A DNA stretch of 64,000 nt from Streptomyces sp. V4I2 (GCF_030817655.1 NZ_JAUSZM010000003.1:4092001-4156000); one strand, 5' to 3'. Positions 35,064-45,648 are shown, counted from the first letter of the stretch. Made by a program: numbers and translations. The notes: generated from the sequence alone by a model not told the origin.

Positions 35064-36705
35064 CCGAACGCCTCCCCCCGGCGCCCCCGACGCACCACGT
35101 ACGGCCCGATCGCCAGCAGGTCCACCGGCGCGGAACCGAAGCACTCCAGCGCGTCCCGCGGATCGTCGACCATCGGCCGACCCGCGGTGTTCAGGCTGGT
35201 GTTGACCACCACGGGCAGCCCGGTTTGCCGCTCGAAGGCCCGCAGCATCCGCGCCACCAGCGGCTCCCGCCGCTCCTCCACCGTCTGGATCCGCGCTGTC
35301 CCGTCCACGTGCACCACGGCCGGAATCCGCTCACGCCACTCCCCCGCCACCTCGTGCACGAACAGCATGTACGGGCTCGGCAACGGCCCCGCGAACAGCT
35401 CACCGGCCCGCTCCGCCAACACTATCGGCGCCACCGGCCGGAACTCCTCTCGGCCCTTGACCCGATTCAGCCGCTCCAGGTTCTCCGCCCGCCCCGGATG
35501 CGCCAGCAACGACCGGTGCCCAAGAGCCCGCGGCCCGAACTCACTCCGCCCCTGGAACCACGCCACCACCCCGTCCCGCGCCAGCTCCTCGGCCACCGCC
35601 TCGGCCACGTCGTCGGGCCGCTCGAACGGCACCGCGGCCTCCTCCAGCCAGACCCGCAGCTCCTCGTCGCTCCAGCTCCGCCCGAGGTCCGCGCCCGGCA
35701 TGGGCAGCGGCCGCTCGTCCTGCCCGGCCACGTGCAGGGCGCCGCCCAGCGCGGTCCCGGCGTCCCCGGCGGCGGGCTGCACCCACACGTGCCGGTACGG
35801 GCCCCGCGCGGCGATCTTCGAGTTGGCGACACAGTTCAGGGCCACCCCGCCCGCCATCGCCAGCGCCTCACCCCCGGCCTCCCGGTGCAGCCAGTGCACC
35901 AGCTCCAGCAGCACCTCCTCCAGCACCGCCTGGGCACTGGCCGCCAGATCGGCATGGACCTGGGTCCAGTCCTCGCCCGGGGCGCGGGGCGGGGCCAGGG
36001 GGCCGCCCAGTCCACGCCGTGCGCGCGGAAACCGCCGCCGCCGGTGGCATGCACGTCCTGCCGCAGCTGCGGCAGGAAACGCGGCGTGCCGTAGGAGGCG
36101 AGCGCCATCACCTTGTACTCGTCGCTGCTGCGCAGGAAGCCGAGATGCTCGGTGAGCTCCTCATACAGCAGCCCCAGCGAATCGGGCAGCGCCTGCGCCG
36201 CCAGCACATCCAGCTTGCCCTCCCGGTACCGGCCCGCCAGATGCGAGGCCGCCTCACCCCGCCCGTCCAGCACCAGCACCGCACTGTCCGGATGCGGCGA
36301 AGCAGGCGCGGCGGAGGCGGCGTGCGCCACGTGATGCGGCACGAACACCACCCGCTCCGCATCCAGCCCCGGCAGCGCCTCCGCCAGAAACTCCGGAGCC
36401 CGCCGCGCGTACTCCAGCCGCAGCGGATCCCACGGATCGTCCAGCCCCATCTCCCCCGCGGGCCGGGCCAGCTTCGGATCGAAGGAGTAGGCGACCGCGT
36501 CCAGCTCCTCCGCCCGCACGCCGGCCCGCTCCAGACACCAGCGGGCCGACAGCTCCGGCAGCTCCCACGCCGAGAACGGCACCGGCCGCTTGCCGTGCTT
36601 GCGACGGCTGAAACGCTCCTCCTCCGCCGCGGCGACCGTCCGGCCGTCCACCAGCAGCGCGGCGGCCGGGTCATGGAACAGGGCGTTGATACCAAGGATG
36701 CGCAT
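35060..36705 (-). pseudogene. NodU/CmcH-type carbamoyltransferase, frameshifted
   Basis: The N-terminal domain (from ATG 36705: MRILGINALFHDPAAALLVD, then HHVAHAASA with the catalytic histidines and DGRGEAA) reads to about residue 235. The C-terminal YrdC-like domain (GGVALNCVANSK, EFGPRALGHRSLLA, NTSLNTAGRPMV) is in another frame from about 36000 to 35060. One missing base in the run of five G at 35998-36002 (C on the coding strand) explains it; adding it gives about 548 residues, a normal length. Such enzymes carbamoylate sugar hydroxyls, for example on heptoses. A homopolymer position means sequencing error or phase-variable slippage must be considered. Confidence 0.87.
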
Positions 36706-36906
36706 GAGGGGTCGCTCCATCCCGGAGGCTTCTGGGTTCACGCTTCCGGCTTCGCGAGTGCCGCCGCCGCGGCTGTCTCAAACACTTGGAGACAACTCGG
36801 TACAAATAGCCGCAGATTTTGACCGTAAGAAGTCATTCAGGCGCGCAGAGTCACAAACCCTGGAGCGGGTACGCCTGCTGACTGCCAAGGTCGAAGAATG
36901 CTCGGG

Positions 36907-37869
<963 letters not shown>

Positions 37870-38018
37870 CCGGCTCTCCTCGCTCTCGCCATCCTGCGCG
37901 TGTTGACCTGAGTAACCGCGACGCCAACTCGGAAAACCAGTTCTCCCGCCGCGCGCGGAACACGCACACGACGGTGGAGCCCCGCTGCCTGCGGAGTCGC
38001 GAACTACGCAGCCCGCGC

Positions 38019-38044
38019 CCGTCTCGAGGCGCGCCTCGAGACGG
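38019..38044. promoter_or_regulatory. 26-bp perfect palindrome between divergent genes
   Basis: The arm CCGTCTCGAGGCG is followed directly by its exact reverse complement, giving 13 perfectly symmetric pairs with no spacer. It lies in the 286-bp divergent region between the epimerase and the gene at 38156, where an operator is plausible. It is too symmetric to be chance in this base composition, but no regulator is adjacent. Confidence 0.65.
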
Positions 38045-38118
38045 TGCCGTCACCGTGCCACGCAGTGTGACCGGGGCCTTCGGGGTACTCGGCCAACGTC
38101 GGACGTCATCGACGCGCC

Positions 38119-38144
38119 ACCGAGTGCAGAGACCGAGTGCAGAG
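38119..38144. repeat. two tandem 13-bp repeats before a gene start
   Basis: ACCGAGTGCAGAG occurs twice without spacer, directly before the GGGAGAGG ribosome-binding site of the gene at 38156. Confidence 0.75.
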
Positions 38145-38155
38145 GGAGAGGTGCC

Positions 38156-38704
38156 ATGGACGACCGCCCGAACCGAACCGACACAAACCTGCTCGGCATC
38201 TATCTCAACGATCACCTCGCCGGATCGACCCTCGGCGTGGACCGGGCCCGAATGCTGGCCGACGCCGAGTCCGAGCGGGACCCCGAGCTCGCCCACGCGG
38301 TGCGGCCGGTCGCCGAAGAGATAGCCGAGGACCGGGCGAGCCTGCTGCAGATCATGCAGTCGCTCGACGTCCCCGTACGCCGCTACAAGATCGTCGCGGG
38401 CCGGCTGGCCGAGCGGGCGGGCCGGCTCAAGGCCAACGGCCGGCTCGTCCGCCGCTCCCCGCTCACCCCCATGCTGGAACTGGAGCTGCTGCGCCTGGGC
38501 GTGGAAGGGAAGGCCGCCGGCTGGCGGACCCTGCGCCGGCTGTACGACGCCGACACCCGCCTCGATCCCGCACAGCTCGACAAGCTGCTCGAACGCGCCC
38601 ACCGGCAGCTGGACACGCTGGAACAGCTGCGCGTGCGACAGATCGCGGAGACCTTCCTGCAGACCGACGACCGGACCACCGCACCCCAGGAGTCACGCTC
38701 ATGA
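38156..38704 (+). CDS. hypothetical helical protein
   Basis: 182 residues, highly charged and predicted all-helical with leucine heptads (LAERAGRLKANGRLVRRSPL, LDKLLERAHRQLDTLEQLR). It starts MDDRPNRTDTNLLGIYLNDH. No membrane segment, cysteine or catalytic motif. GAGAGGTG precedes ATG 38156. It overlaps the next small gene by 4 bp, so both are probably translated together. No family name can be given. Confidence 0.75.
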   Translation: MDDRPNRTDTNLLGIYLNDHLAGSTLGVDRARMLADAESERDPELAHAVRPVAEEIAEDRASLLQIMQSLDVPVRRYKIVAGRLAERAGRLKANGRLVRRSPLTPMLELELLRLGVEGKAAGWRTLRRLYDADTRLDPAQLDKLLERAHRQLDTLEQLRVRQIAETFLQTDDRTTAPQESRS

Positions 38705-38859
38705 GCGACCACACCCCCTCCCAGGCCGAGGGCGAGCCCGACGCCCCCGACACTCGGAACACGGCCGACGAGGCCACTCCGGACCACCCGACGCCGTCCC
38801 AGGCCGAGGGCGACCGCGACGACCTGCCTGACGACGACGCCGCCACCGACGACTCCTGA
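38701..38859 (+). CDS. small acidic hypothetical protein
   Basis: 52 residues, strongly acidic and disordered, containing TPSQAEGE and TPSQAEGD repeats and ending DDDAATDDS. It is coupled to the upstream helical-protein gene by an ATGA overlap. Its composition resembles an intrinsically disordered partner protein, which is only a guess. Confidence 0.55.
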   Translation: MSDHTPSQAEGEPDAPDTRNTADEATPDHPTPSQAEGDRDDLPDDDAATDDS

Positions 38860-38948
38860 ACCTGGCCTCTTCCCCCTCACGTCCCCTCGGGCCCGGCGTG
38901 TACCGTCGCGTCACGACGAGAGGCGAGCGGCGAGAGGGAAAAGACGAC

Positions 38949-39908
38949 GTGCGACTTCGCTGTGCGGTGCTGGACGACTTCCAGGGGGCGGCGGCCCGGT
39001 CGGCCGACTGGTCGGCGATCGAGGAGGACGTGGAGGTCGTGGCGCTGCGCGAGCACCTCGCCGACGAGGACGCCCTCGCCGCGGCCCTCGTCGACGTCGA
39101 CATCGTGGTCACCCTGCGCGAACGCGCGCAGTTCCCGGCCTCGTTGTTCGCCCGTCTGCCCCGGCTGAAACTGCTCGTCGCCTCCGGCATGCGCAACTCG
39201 GTCATCGACTACGCCGCCGCCGAGGCCCACGGCGTCACCGTCTGCGGTACGGCCAGCTCCTCCACCCCGCCCGTCGAGCTGACCTGGGCCCTGCTGCTCG
39301 GCCTCGCCCGCGGGATCGTCGAGGAGAACAACGCCCTGCGCTCCGGCGGCCCTTGGCAGCAGACGGTCGGCGCCGACCTGCACGGCCGCCGCCTCGGACT
39401 GCTCGGCCTCGGCAAGATCGGCAGCCGGGTGGCGCGGGTCGGCCTCGCCTTCGGCATGCACGTCAGCGCCTGGAGCCAGAACCTCACCAAGGAGCGCGCC
39501 GACGAGGTGGGTGTCGGCCTCGCCCCCTCGAAGGAGTCGCTGCTGGAGTCCAGCGACTTCGTCTCCGTCCACCTGGCCCTCGGTGACCGCACCCGCGCCC
39601 TTCTCGGCCCCGCCGAACTCGCCCTGATGAAACCGACCGCGTACCTGGTCAACACCTCCCGCGCGGCCATCGTCGACCAGGACGCCCTGCTGTCCGCGCT
39701 CCGGGAGGGCCGTATCGCGGGCGCCGCCGTCGACGTCTTCGACACCGAGCCCCTCCCGGCCGACCACCCCCTGCGCACCGCACCTCGCCTGCTGGCCACT
39801 CCCCACCTCGGCTACGTCTCCCGGGCCAACTACACGACGTACTACGGCCAGGCGGTGGAGAACATCCGGGCCTACCTTTCGGGCCATCCGGTACGACGGC
39901 TGCCCTGA
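38949..39908 (+). CDS. D-2-hydroxyacid dehydrogenase family protein
   Basis: 319 residues from GTG 38949 (GAGAGGGAA upstream). The NAD-binding motif is GLLGLGKIGSRVARVG near residue 148. The catalytic Arg lies in NTSRAAIVD, the Glu in DVFDTEPLP and the His in ATPHLGYVS, all as in phosphoglycerate- and glyoxylate-type dehydrogenases. The substrate is an unknown 2-keto/2-hydroxy acid. It is single-gene by spacing, and convergent with melC2. Confidence 0.9.
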   Translation: MRLRCAVLDDFQGAAARSADWSAIEEDVEVVALREHLADEDALAAALVDVDIVVTLRERAQFPASLFARLPRLKLLVASGMRNSVIDYAAAEAHGVTVCGTASSSTPPVELTWALLLGLARGIVEENNALRSGGPWQQTVGADLHGRRLGLLGLGKIGSRVARVGLAFGMHVSAWSQNLTKERADEVGVGLAPSKESLLESSDFVSVHLALGDRTRALLGPAELALMKPTAYLVNTSRAAIVDQDALLSALREGRIAGAAVDVFDTEPLPADHPLRTAPRLLATPHLGYVSRANYTTYYGQAVENIRAYLSGHPVRRLP

Positions 39909-39937
39909 CGACCGACCGGCGGGTCACACGGCGGCCG

Positions 39938-40804
39938 TTACGCGTACCGGTAGATCCGGCTGTGGTCCTGCAGTTCCTCCGGTGTCACGTCCCACGGCGG
40001 CATCTTCTGCCGCCGTGCGACGACCCGGCCGTGCTGGGCGTCGCCCGCGGGGAGCGGTCTCGCGGGGAGATAGCGGGCGTTCGGGTGCCGCCGCTGCCAG
40101 CGGGACCACAGGAGGTCGACGAAGGCGTGGTGCATCCAGAAGGCGGGGTCGTTGACGGATGCGCCGCTCACCATGTGGCCGCCGACCCAACGGTGAACCC
40201 GGTTGTGGGTGAGCCAGGAGGCGGGGCCCGACCCTCGCCCCCACCCCTCCAGCTTGTTGCGGAATCCCTTGGCCGACGTGGAGCCCCAGGGAGCCGTGTC
40301 GTAGACGGGGTCCTTGAGAGCCTTCTCCAGATCCCTGGCCGTGGGCAGCGCGAGCGGGTCCCGGGAACGGCCCAGGTCACGCATCAGGTACTCGGTATCG
40401 GTGACCCCCACCTTGATCGTCCACCGGCCATGGCGGTAGGCGAAGGGGCCCGACATCACCTGCCGGTCTGAACGCCGCCCGGTGCCACCGAGCAGGTCAA
40501 CGGTCCACGGTACGGCCGTCAAAGTACGGTTGCGCGTCCAGTCCCAGTACGGCAGCGTCACCGACTCGTCCACGCGGCGCAGCGTGTTCTCCAGGTCCAG
40601 CAGGAACCTGCGGTGCCAGGGCAGGAAGGAGGGCGCCATGTGGGCGACGCGCAGCCCCCGCTCGCCGTCGGCGGTGTAGTACTCGATGTGCGTGCGCACG
40701 AACTCGTCGTACTCACCCCGGCGTTTGACCTCCAGCAGCGCGTTGACGAAGCGGCGCCGTTCGGACGTCGTGAGCGTGCTGACGTCCTTACGGATGTACA
40801 CCAT
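39938..40804 (-). CDS. melC2: tyrosinase MelC2
   Basis: 288-residue type-3 copper monooxygenase that oxidises tyrosine to dopaquinone for melanin. CuA ligands are His39 (RTHIEYY), His55 (VAHMAPSF) and His64 (LPWHRRF). The CuB region is HNRVHRWVGGHM followed by MHHAFVDLLW. There is no signal peptide of its own, as in Streptomyces, where MelC1 carries the enzyme out and loads copper. ATG 40804 has GAGGGAG upstream and overlaps the melC1 end by 17 bp, the usual coupled arrangement. It is slightly longer than the common ~273 residues because of a C-terminal extension. Confidence 0.95.
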   Translation of the reverse strand: MVYIRKDVSTLTTSERRRFVNALLEVKRRGEYDEFVRTHIEYYTADGERGLRVAHMAPSFLPWHRRFLLDLENTLRRVDESVTLPYWDWTRNRTLTAVPWTVDLLGGTGRRSDRQVMSGPFAYRHGRWTIKVGVTDTEYLMRDLGRSRDPLALPTARDLEKALKDPVYDTAPWGSTSAKGFRNKLEGWGRGSGPASWLTHNRVHRWVGGHMVSGASVNDPAFWMHHAFVDLLWSRWQRRHPNARYLPARPLPAGDAQHGRVVARRQKMPPWDVTPEELQDHSRIYRYA

Positions 40805-41318
40805 GTCGATGCTCCCTCTCGGCTTCCCTCGCCCCACTCGGCATACGACCGTCCTCCCTGCGACCGCTCCTGTCGCCCGGTGCGCCCGGCCGTGCCACGA
40901 GTCCGAGTTCGTCGACGGCCGCGCGCGCTGCGGCGAGCGGGGTCGCGTACGACTGGTAGTGGTCGACCATGCTCATCCAGCCGCCGTCCACCCGACGCAT
41001 CAGATGCAGCTGCCGCCCGTCCACGGTGACGTGCCACGCGCCCGAGCCGCCGTTCCCGAACCGCCTGCCGCCGGACCTGACGCCGACGATGCTGCGCCCG
41101 CGGTAGGTCTCGTCGAACCGTGCTTCCTCCGCACCGGCCGACCTCGACGCCACCAGGATCGGCGCGGACACCAGTCCGAGGGCCGCTGCGAACACCCCCC
41201 GCAGGACTCGCCGCCGGTCCGTGGTCCGCCGGCGGTGAACGCCGGCCGACGAGCGGTCGTCGGCGGGCACGGGCTCACTGTGTACCGGTAGGCACCGGGG
41301 TGGTCTGTTGCTCAGCAA
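40788..41318 (-). CDS. melC1: tyrosinase cofactor/copper chaperone MelC1
   Basis: 176 residues. A twin-arginine-type signal region is seen (TTDRRRVLRGVFAAALGL, ending about residue 62 ASRSAGAEE). The cofactor domain follows with FDETYRGRSIVG, VDGRQLHLMRR and DGGWMSMVDHYQSY, including the His and Tyr used to hold copper and plug the MelC2 site. A TTG at 41318 is used because GGAGGAGAC lies 10 bp upstream; GTG codons inside the N-terminus are alternatives. The last ~25 residues are Arg-rich and beyond the usual end. Confidence 0.92.
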   Translation of the reverse strand: MLSNRPPRCLPVHSEPVPADDRSSAGVHRRRTTDRRRVLRGVFAAALGLVSAPILVASRSAGAEEARFDETYRGRSIVGVRSGGRRFGNGGSGAWHVTVDGRQLHLMRRVDGGWMSMVDHYQSYATPLAAARAAVDELGLVARPGAPGDRSGRREDGRMPSGAREAEREHRHGVHP

Positions 41319-41514
41319 CGTTCTGTCTCCTCCTCCTCACGGGGGCGATCCCGCCCTTGCGCACAGCACGGTCGAAGGGCCGATCCCGTCTACGGCGGAA
41401 TCGGCCCATGGACGGTCACAGGCGCCCGACGCACGGTGCATGGAAAGCGCGGTCGAGGTCCGGGCGAAAGCCTCGGAGAAAGGGGCGCCCAAACCGCTCA
41501 GTCCGAGCGGATAC

Positions 41515-41769
41515 TCAGCCCACCAGCTGGATGTTGCCCTGCTTACCGAGGCCGCCCGTCGCCTTCTGGACGCATTGGGCGACAGGGCCTTGTCCGAATC
41601 GAGCAGGTCCGTCGCGTCCGCCTCCCACCTTGACCCCCTTGACGTTGTTCACCGCTCCGCCGAGGTCGGCCGGCTTGACCCCTGCGCCATCCAGGGCGAG
41701 AGCGGGAGTAGCGAAACCGGCCATGACCAGAGACCCGGCAGCGATGACGGCAGCCTTCAGAGACTTCAT
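41515..41769 (-). CDS. small secreted protein
   Basis: 84 residues: a signal peptide (MKSLKAAVIAAGSLVMAGFA...ALA, about 24-26 residues) followed by a Gly/Val/Lys-rich mature part, with KPADLGGAVNNVKGVKVG and a single Cys. AAAGGAAC precedes ATG 41769. It is exported and of unknown function. The 195 bp downstream, up to melC1, should contain the melC promoter. Confidence 0.7.
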   Translation of the reverse strand: MKSLKAAVIAAGSLVMAGFATPALALDGAGVKPADLGGAVNNVKGVKVGGGRDGPARFGQGPVAQCVQKATGGLGKQGNIQLVG

Positions 41770-41919
41770 CGTGTTCCTTTCTTCGGCAACCGGAAAGTCG
41801 CCAGCGGTAATTGCTTCACCTCCCCCAACGAGCCCCGGGCGCCATGGAAACCACGAACACGGAGAACCCCGGCCCACTCACCCGAATGAAGGCATGTCTT
41901 ATCCGCGTTTCGCATACTC

Positions 41920-42482
41920 CTATGAACGGGAGACGACATGAATCCGGTCGCAGGAACGGACGTCGTACCGACCCGCGAGAGGGTCGGTAGGACCGGTACC
42001 GCCGAGGATGGCGGCGATGACGCCCACGAGTTTGTTCGCCACGTCCGTGGCCGCGGCGATGGCACCGGCCAGGTCGCCGGACCCGGCGGCGGCGACCAGG
42101 GCATCCACGGCCTCCTGCAGTTCGGCGAGCGCATCGGTCAGGGCATCGGCGCGCACGCTCGCGTCGTGACGCACCGCGTTCCCCGTCAGCTGCGGCATGG
42201 AGGCGGAGTCCGTCGACGTCGCAGGACCGGCCGGCACCGCAGGCAGAGGCGCGGCGGGAGTCGTCGCACCAGAGGTCACGGGGTTCGCCGCGACTCTGGC
42301 GATGGCGACCTTGGCTGTTGCTGGACCTGGCTCTGCAGGGTGGCCGCGTCGGAGACGGGGGCCACCTCGCGAGTGCGGTCGCGCGCCGTGTCGGCCGCCA
42401 GGGCGCCGAGAGCCGTGACGCCGAGCAGAAACGTGGCGCAGAGTGCGGAGGTCGCTATGCGCCGTGCCGAGAAAGCACGCAT
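41920..42482 (-). pseudogene. secreted Ala-rich helical protein, frameshifted
   Basis: From ATG 42482 (AAGGA upstream), a signal peptide reads MRAFSARRIATSALCATFLL...GALA, then DAATLQSQVQQQ. The frame then leaves coding character and stops at 42276. A -1-shifted frame continues from about 42318 with KVAIARVAANPVTS, a long helix (DALAELQEAVDALVAAAG) and VANKLVGVIAAILGG to 41920. One missing base near 42317-42322 (CAGCCAAG where CAGGCCAAG is expected) explains the break, giving about 187 residues if restored. Exported, of unknown function. Confidence 0.72.
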
Positions 42483-42788
42483 GAGGAGTTCCTTCGCAGG
42501 GATGCGTAGGTCTTGAGGCCAGCCTTGAATGGATGACGACGCTCCGCAACAGAGCGAGCACCCTTTATGGCGAACCGCCCGGCGAGGGAGGGTGTTTCCG
42601 CTGACGAGAGGCCCTGTCACTCCTTCCGGTCGCGCCACCCCGTTCGGCGCAGCATCCACTGCGTGACGCGCACGCCGGCGAGCGACCGGGCGGGGTCACC
42701 CGCCACGAAGCGGGAAGTTTTGACCATTTCCTCCCACTTGCCCGATATATGGGGGATTCCGGGATAGAGTGACGCCTGATGAGTCGTC

Positions 42789-42805
42789 AGAAACCGTAGG
42801 TTTCT
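42789..42805. promoter_or_regulatory. palindrome upstream of the exopolysaccharide cluster
   Basis: AGAAACC, a GTA centre and GGTTTCT form a perfect 7-bp inverted repeat 124 bp before the first glycosyltransferase start. The 446-bp region 42483-42928 holds no gene. A weak promoter-like pair, TTGACC (about 42717) with GATATA 18 bp later, lies upstream of the palindrome. It may be an operator or a leader hairpin for the cluster. Confidence 0.45.
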
Positions 42806-42928
42806 TCGCGAAAGGGCAACGCCGGTCATGCGTAACGCCCAGGGTCTCTCCACTGAGGCACGCACGGGGATCCGCCTGTCCGACAGCCCGTCAGGGCGGA
42901 GGGTCAGCCCATCAGATCGACCCGCGCG

Positions 42929-44146
42929 GTGATGAAGAGCCAGCCCTCCGCAACGCTGCGCAGCGCGACGCGGCGGGAGACTGCGCCCCACGTCCTCCAC
43001 GTCTCCCAGCCGGTGGACGGCGGCGTCGCGCGCATGGTCACCGAGCTGGTGCGTGCCCAGCGTGCGGCCGGTCTGGACGTCACAGTCGCGTGCCCCGACA
43101 GTGACCTGGCACAGTCGCTGGGCCAACTGGGCACGGGTGTACGGCACTGGCCCGCCGCGCGCGCGCCGGGACGGTCGCTTCCCGGTGAGGTACGTCGGCT
43201 CGGGCGCATCATCGGTGAGGTCCGGCCCGACGTGCTGCACGCGCACAGCGCCAAAGCCGGGCTCGCCGCCCGGCTGGCCGTACGGGGGCGGATCCCGACG
43301 GTGTTCCAGCCGCACGCCTGGTCGTTCGAGTCGGTCGACGGGGTCACTGCGGCGGCGGCCCTGGCGTGGGAGCGGTGGGCAGTGCGGTGGGCCGCCCACG
43401 TGGTCTGCGTCAGCGAGGCAGAGCGCGCGCGAGGCGTACGCGCCGGAGTCCGTGCGCACTGCCGGGTGATTCCCAACGGGGTCGACCCGGGGCGTTTCCA
43501 CCCCGCCGCCGTCCCCGTCCACCGGGCTGTTCTCGCGCCGTTCGCCGCCCTCGATCCAGCCGCTCAGCTGGTGGTCTGCATGGGGCGGTTGTGCCGGCAG
43601 AAGGGTCAGGACGTGCTGCTCGAGGCGTGGCCCTCGGTGCTGCGACGGGTGCCCGGGGCTCGGCTGGTGCTCGTCGGGGACGGACCGGACGAGGGGCGAC
43701 TGCGGCACCGCGCGCCAGAGGGCGTGCTGTTCACCGGTGCCGTCGCCGATCCCGTGCCCTGGTACCAGGCCGCCGACCTGGTGGTGCTGCCGTCCCGCTG
43801 GGAGGGCATGGCGCTGGCACCGCTGGAGGCGATGGCGTGCGGGCGGCCCGTGGTGGTCACTGACGTGGCCGGGGCTCGCGAGAGCCTACCGCCCAGTCAC
43901 TGGGCGCACTGTCTGGTTCCCGCAGGCCGACCGGGCCCGCTGGCCGAGACGCTCACCGGGTTGCTGCTCGATCCGCCGCTGCGCGAGTCGCTCGGCCGCC
44001 AGGGGCGTCGCCACGTACTGACCGCCCACGACGTGCGGCACTCGGCCGAGGCGGTCGCGGCCCTCTACCGCGAACTCCTCGGAATCGGGCGCACGGTCAT
44101 CCATGGCGCGGAACACACCGATTGCAGGGAGTCCATCCGCTCGTGA
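42929..44146 (+). CDS. GT4-family glycosyltransferase, first gene of the exopolysaccharide cluster
   Basis: 405 residues. The GT-B fold begins VLHVSQPVDGGVARMVTELV, with HAHSAKAGLAARLA near residue 105, IPNGVDPGRF, GRLCRQKGQDVLLEAW and an EX7E-type SRWEGMALAPLEAMACGRP. It probably transfers a sugar to the lipid-linked repeat unit primed by the next gene product. GTG 42929 and ATG 42932 are both possible starts. The 3' end overlaps the next gene (GTGA). Confidence 0.9.
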   Translation: MMKSQPSATLRSATRRETAPHVLHVSQPVDGGVARMVTELVRAQRAAGLDVTVACPDSDLAQSLGQLGTGVRHWPAARAPGRSLPGEVRRLGRIIGEVRPDVLHAHSAKAGLAARLAVRGRIPTVFQPHAWSFESVDGVTAAAALAWERWAVRWAAHVVCVSEAERARGVRAGVRAHCRVIPNGVDPGRFHPAAVPVHRAVLAPFAALDPAAQLVVCMGRLCRQKGQDVLLEAWPSVLRRVPGARLVLVGDGPDEGRLRHRAPEGVLFTGAVADPVPWYQAADLVVLPSRWEGMALAPLEAMACGRPVVVTDVAGARESLPPSHWAHCLVPAGRPGPLAETLTGLLLDPPLRESLGRQGRRHVLTAHDVRHSAEAVAALYRELLGIGRTVIHGAEHTDCRESIRS

Positions 44147-45642
44147 CCGTCGAACGTACCGCCTCTCCCCCCGCAGCCCAGCCATCGGAGCACGGATTTC
44201 GGCCCGTCTCGGTCCTCCCCCCGCGCGGTGCCCCCGGCGGCTACCGGACCGCGGCGCGGGACCTCCCCGCGCTGCCCCTGCTCATCGCGGATGCGACCGC
44301 CGTGCTCACCGCCACGCCGGCCCTTCCCCATCCACTGCTGACCGCGCCGCTGTTGCTCGCCGTCCTCTTGCTGAACGCACACGCGTCGCTGTACCGCCCC
44401 GTGGCTGTACCCGCCGTCATGGAGGAAATCCCAGCCGTCTGCGCCCGGATCACAGTGAGCTGGTGTGCGCTCGCTGCCCTGGTGGCGGCACTCTCCCCGA
44501 CGCACGCACTGTCCGTACGCACACTGTTGACCGGCTGTGCCCTGCAGGCTGCGGCGAGTTGCACCGGTCGTGGCGCGGTGCACTGCCGCCGCCGCCGGAC
44601 GCTGGCCTGCCATCCCGCCGCAGCCCTCGTCGTGGGCCCGGCCGGCACTGCCCAGCGGGTGGCCGCCGCCCTCCTGCGCCGCACGGGGTGCGGCCTCAGA
44701 CCGGTGGGCATCGTCGCCGACGACGCGACCGACGGTGAGGGGCTGCCGGTGCTCAGCACGCAGGAGGAGGTACAGCGGGCCGTCATCCAGAACGGCGTGC
44801 GGGCCGTGCTCGTCGTGCGACCCGCGAGCGAACTCGGCCCGCAGCTGGGCGAGTTGGCCGAGGCGGGCTGCGCGCTGTGGGAGGTCGACGCGGACGTACC
44901 GGCGTACGACCGGGCCGGGAGCACCGGGTACCAGGATGTCGGCGGCACGGCCTTCGACCTGTCAGAAGTCCCTTTCCACGGAAAGGGTCGCGCACCCTGG
45001 CCCTGTCCCGCGCGCGAGCGGATCGCCGGCTTCTCCTGCCGCCGCCTGGATACCGGCCGTTGCTACGACAGTCCCGCCAAGCGCGTTTTCGACGTGCTGG
45101 TCTCCGGCGTGCTGCTCGTGCTCGCCGCCCCGGTGCTACTGGCCTGTGCGGTCGTTTTGCGGGTCAGCGAGGGGCCGGGCGTCGTCTTTCGTCAAGAACG
45201 CGTCGGCAAGGACGGCCGCCCCTTCACGCTGCTGAAGTTCCGCACATATCGCCCGGCCGACGTACACGAGGCCGCGACCCGCTGGAGTGTGGCGGGCGAG
45301 CGGAGCATGAGCCCGATCTGCCGCTTCCTGCGCCGGTCCTCACTCGACGAGCTGCCCCAACTGTGGAACGTCCTCAGGGGCGACATGAGCCTCGTCGGAC
45401 CGCGCCCCGAACGCCCGTACTTCGTCGCCGGCTTCAGCCAGACCCATCCTGGTTACACCGCCCGCCACCGCATGCGGACCGGCATCACCGGGCTCGCACA
45501 GATCCTCGGGCTGCGCGGCGACACATCCATCGAGGACCGCGTCCGCTTCGACAACGCCTACATCGATGACTGGTCGCTGTGGCAGGACATCTGCATCCTG
45601 CTGCGCACGGCCGCCGCACTCATGCGCCCGACTGGGAGGTGA
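44143..45642 (+). CDS. polyprenyl-phosphate sugar-1-phosphate transferase (WbaP/CpsE-like)
   Basis: 499 residues that initiate the polysaccharide on undecaprenyl phosphate. N-terminal helices (about residues 40-140) are followed by a soluble CoA-binding-like domain (about 155-270). The catalytic Bac_transf domain (about 310-499) has membrane helix FDVLVSGVLLVLAAPVLLAC, FRQERVGKDGRPFTLLKFRT, RRSSLDELPQLWNVLRGDMS, LVGPRPERPYFV and RTGITGLAQI. GTG 44143 overlaps the preceding stop, with GGGAG upstream. This is the committed priming enzyme of the cluster. Confidence 0.93.
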   Translation: MTVERTASPPAAQPSEHGFRPVSVLPPRGAPGGYRTAARDLPALPLLIADATAVLTATPALPHPLLTAPLLLAVLLLNAHASLYRPVAVPAVMEEIPAVCARITVSWCALAALVAALSPTHALSVRTLLTGCALQAAASCTGRGAVHCRRRRTLACHPAAALVVGPAGTAQRVAAALLRRTGCGLRPVGIVADDATDGEGLPVLSTQEEVQRAVIQNGVRAVLVVRPASELGPQLGELAEAGCALWEVDADVPAYDRAGSTGYQDVGGTAFDLSEVPFHGKGRAPWPCPARERIAGFSCRRLDTGRCYDSPAKRVFDVLVSGVLLVLAAPVLLACAVVLRVSEGPGVVFRQERVGKDGRPFTLLKFRTYRPADVHEAATRWSVAGERSMSPICRFLRRSSLDELPQLWNVLRGDMSLVGPRPERPYFVAGFSQTHPGYTARHRMRTGITGLAQILGLRGDTSIEDRVRFDNAYIDDWSLWQDICILLRTAAALMRPTGR

Positions 45643-45648
45643 ACGCCG

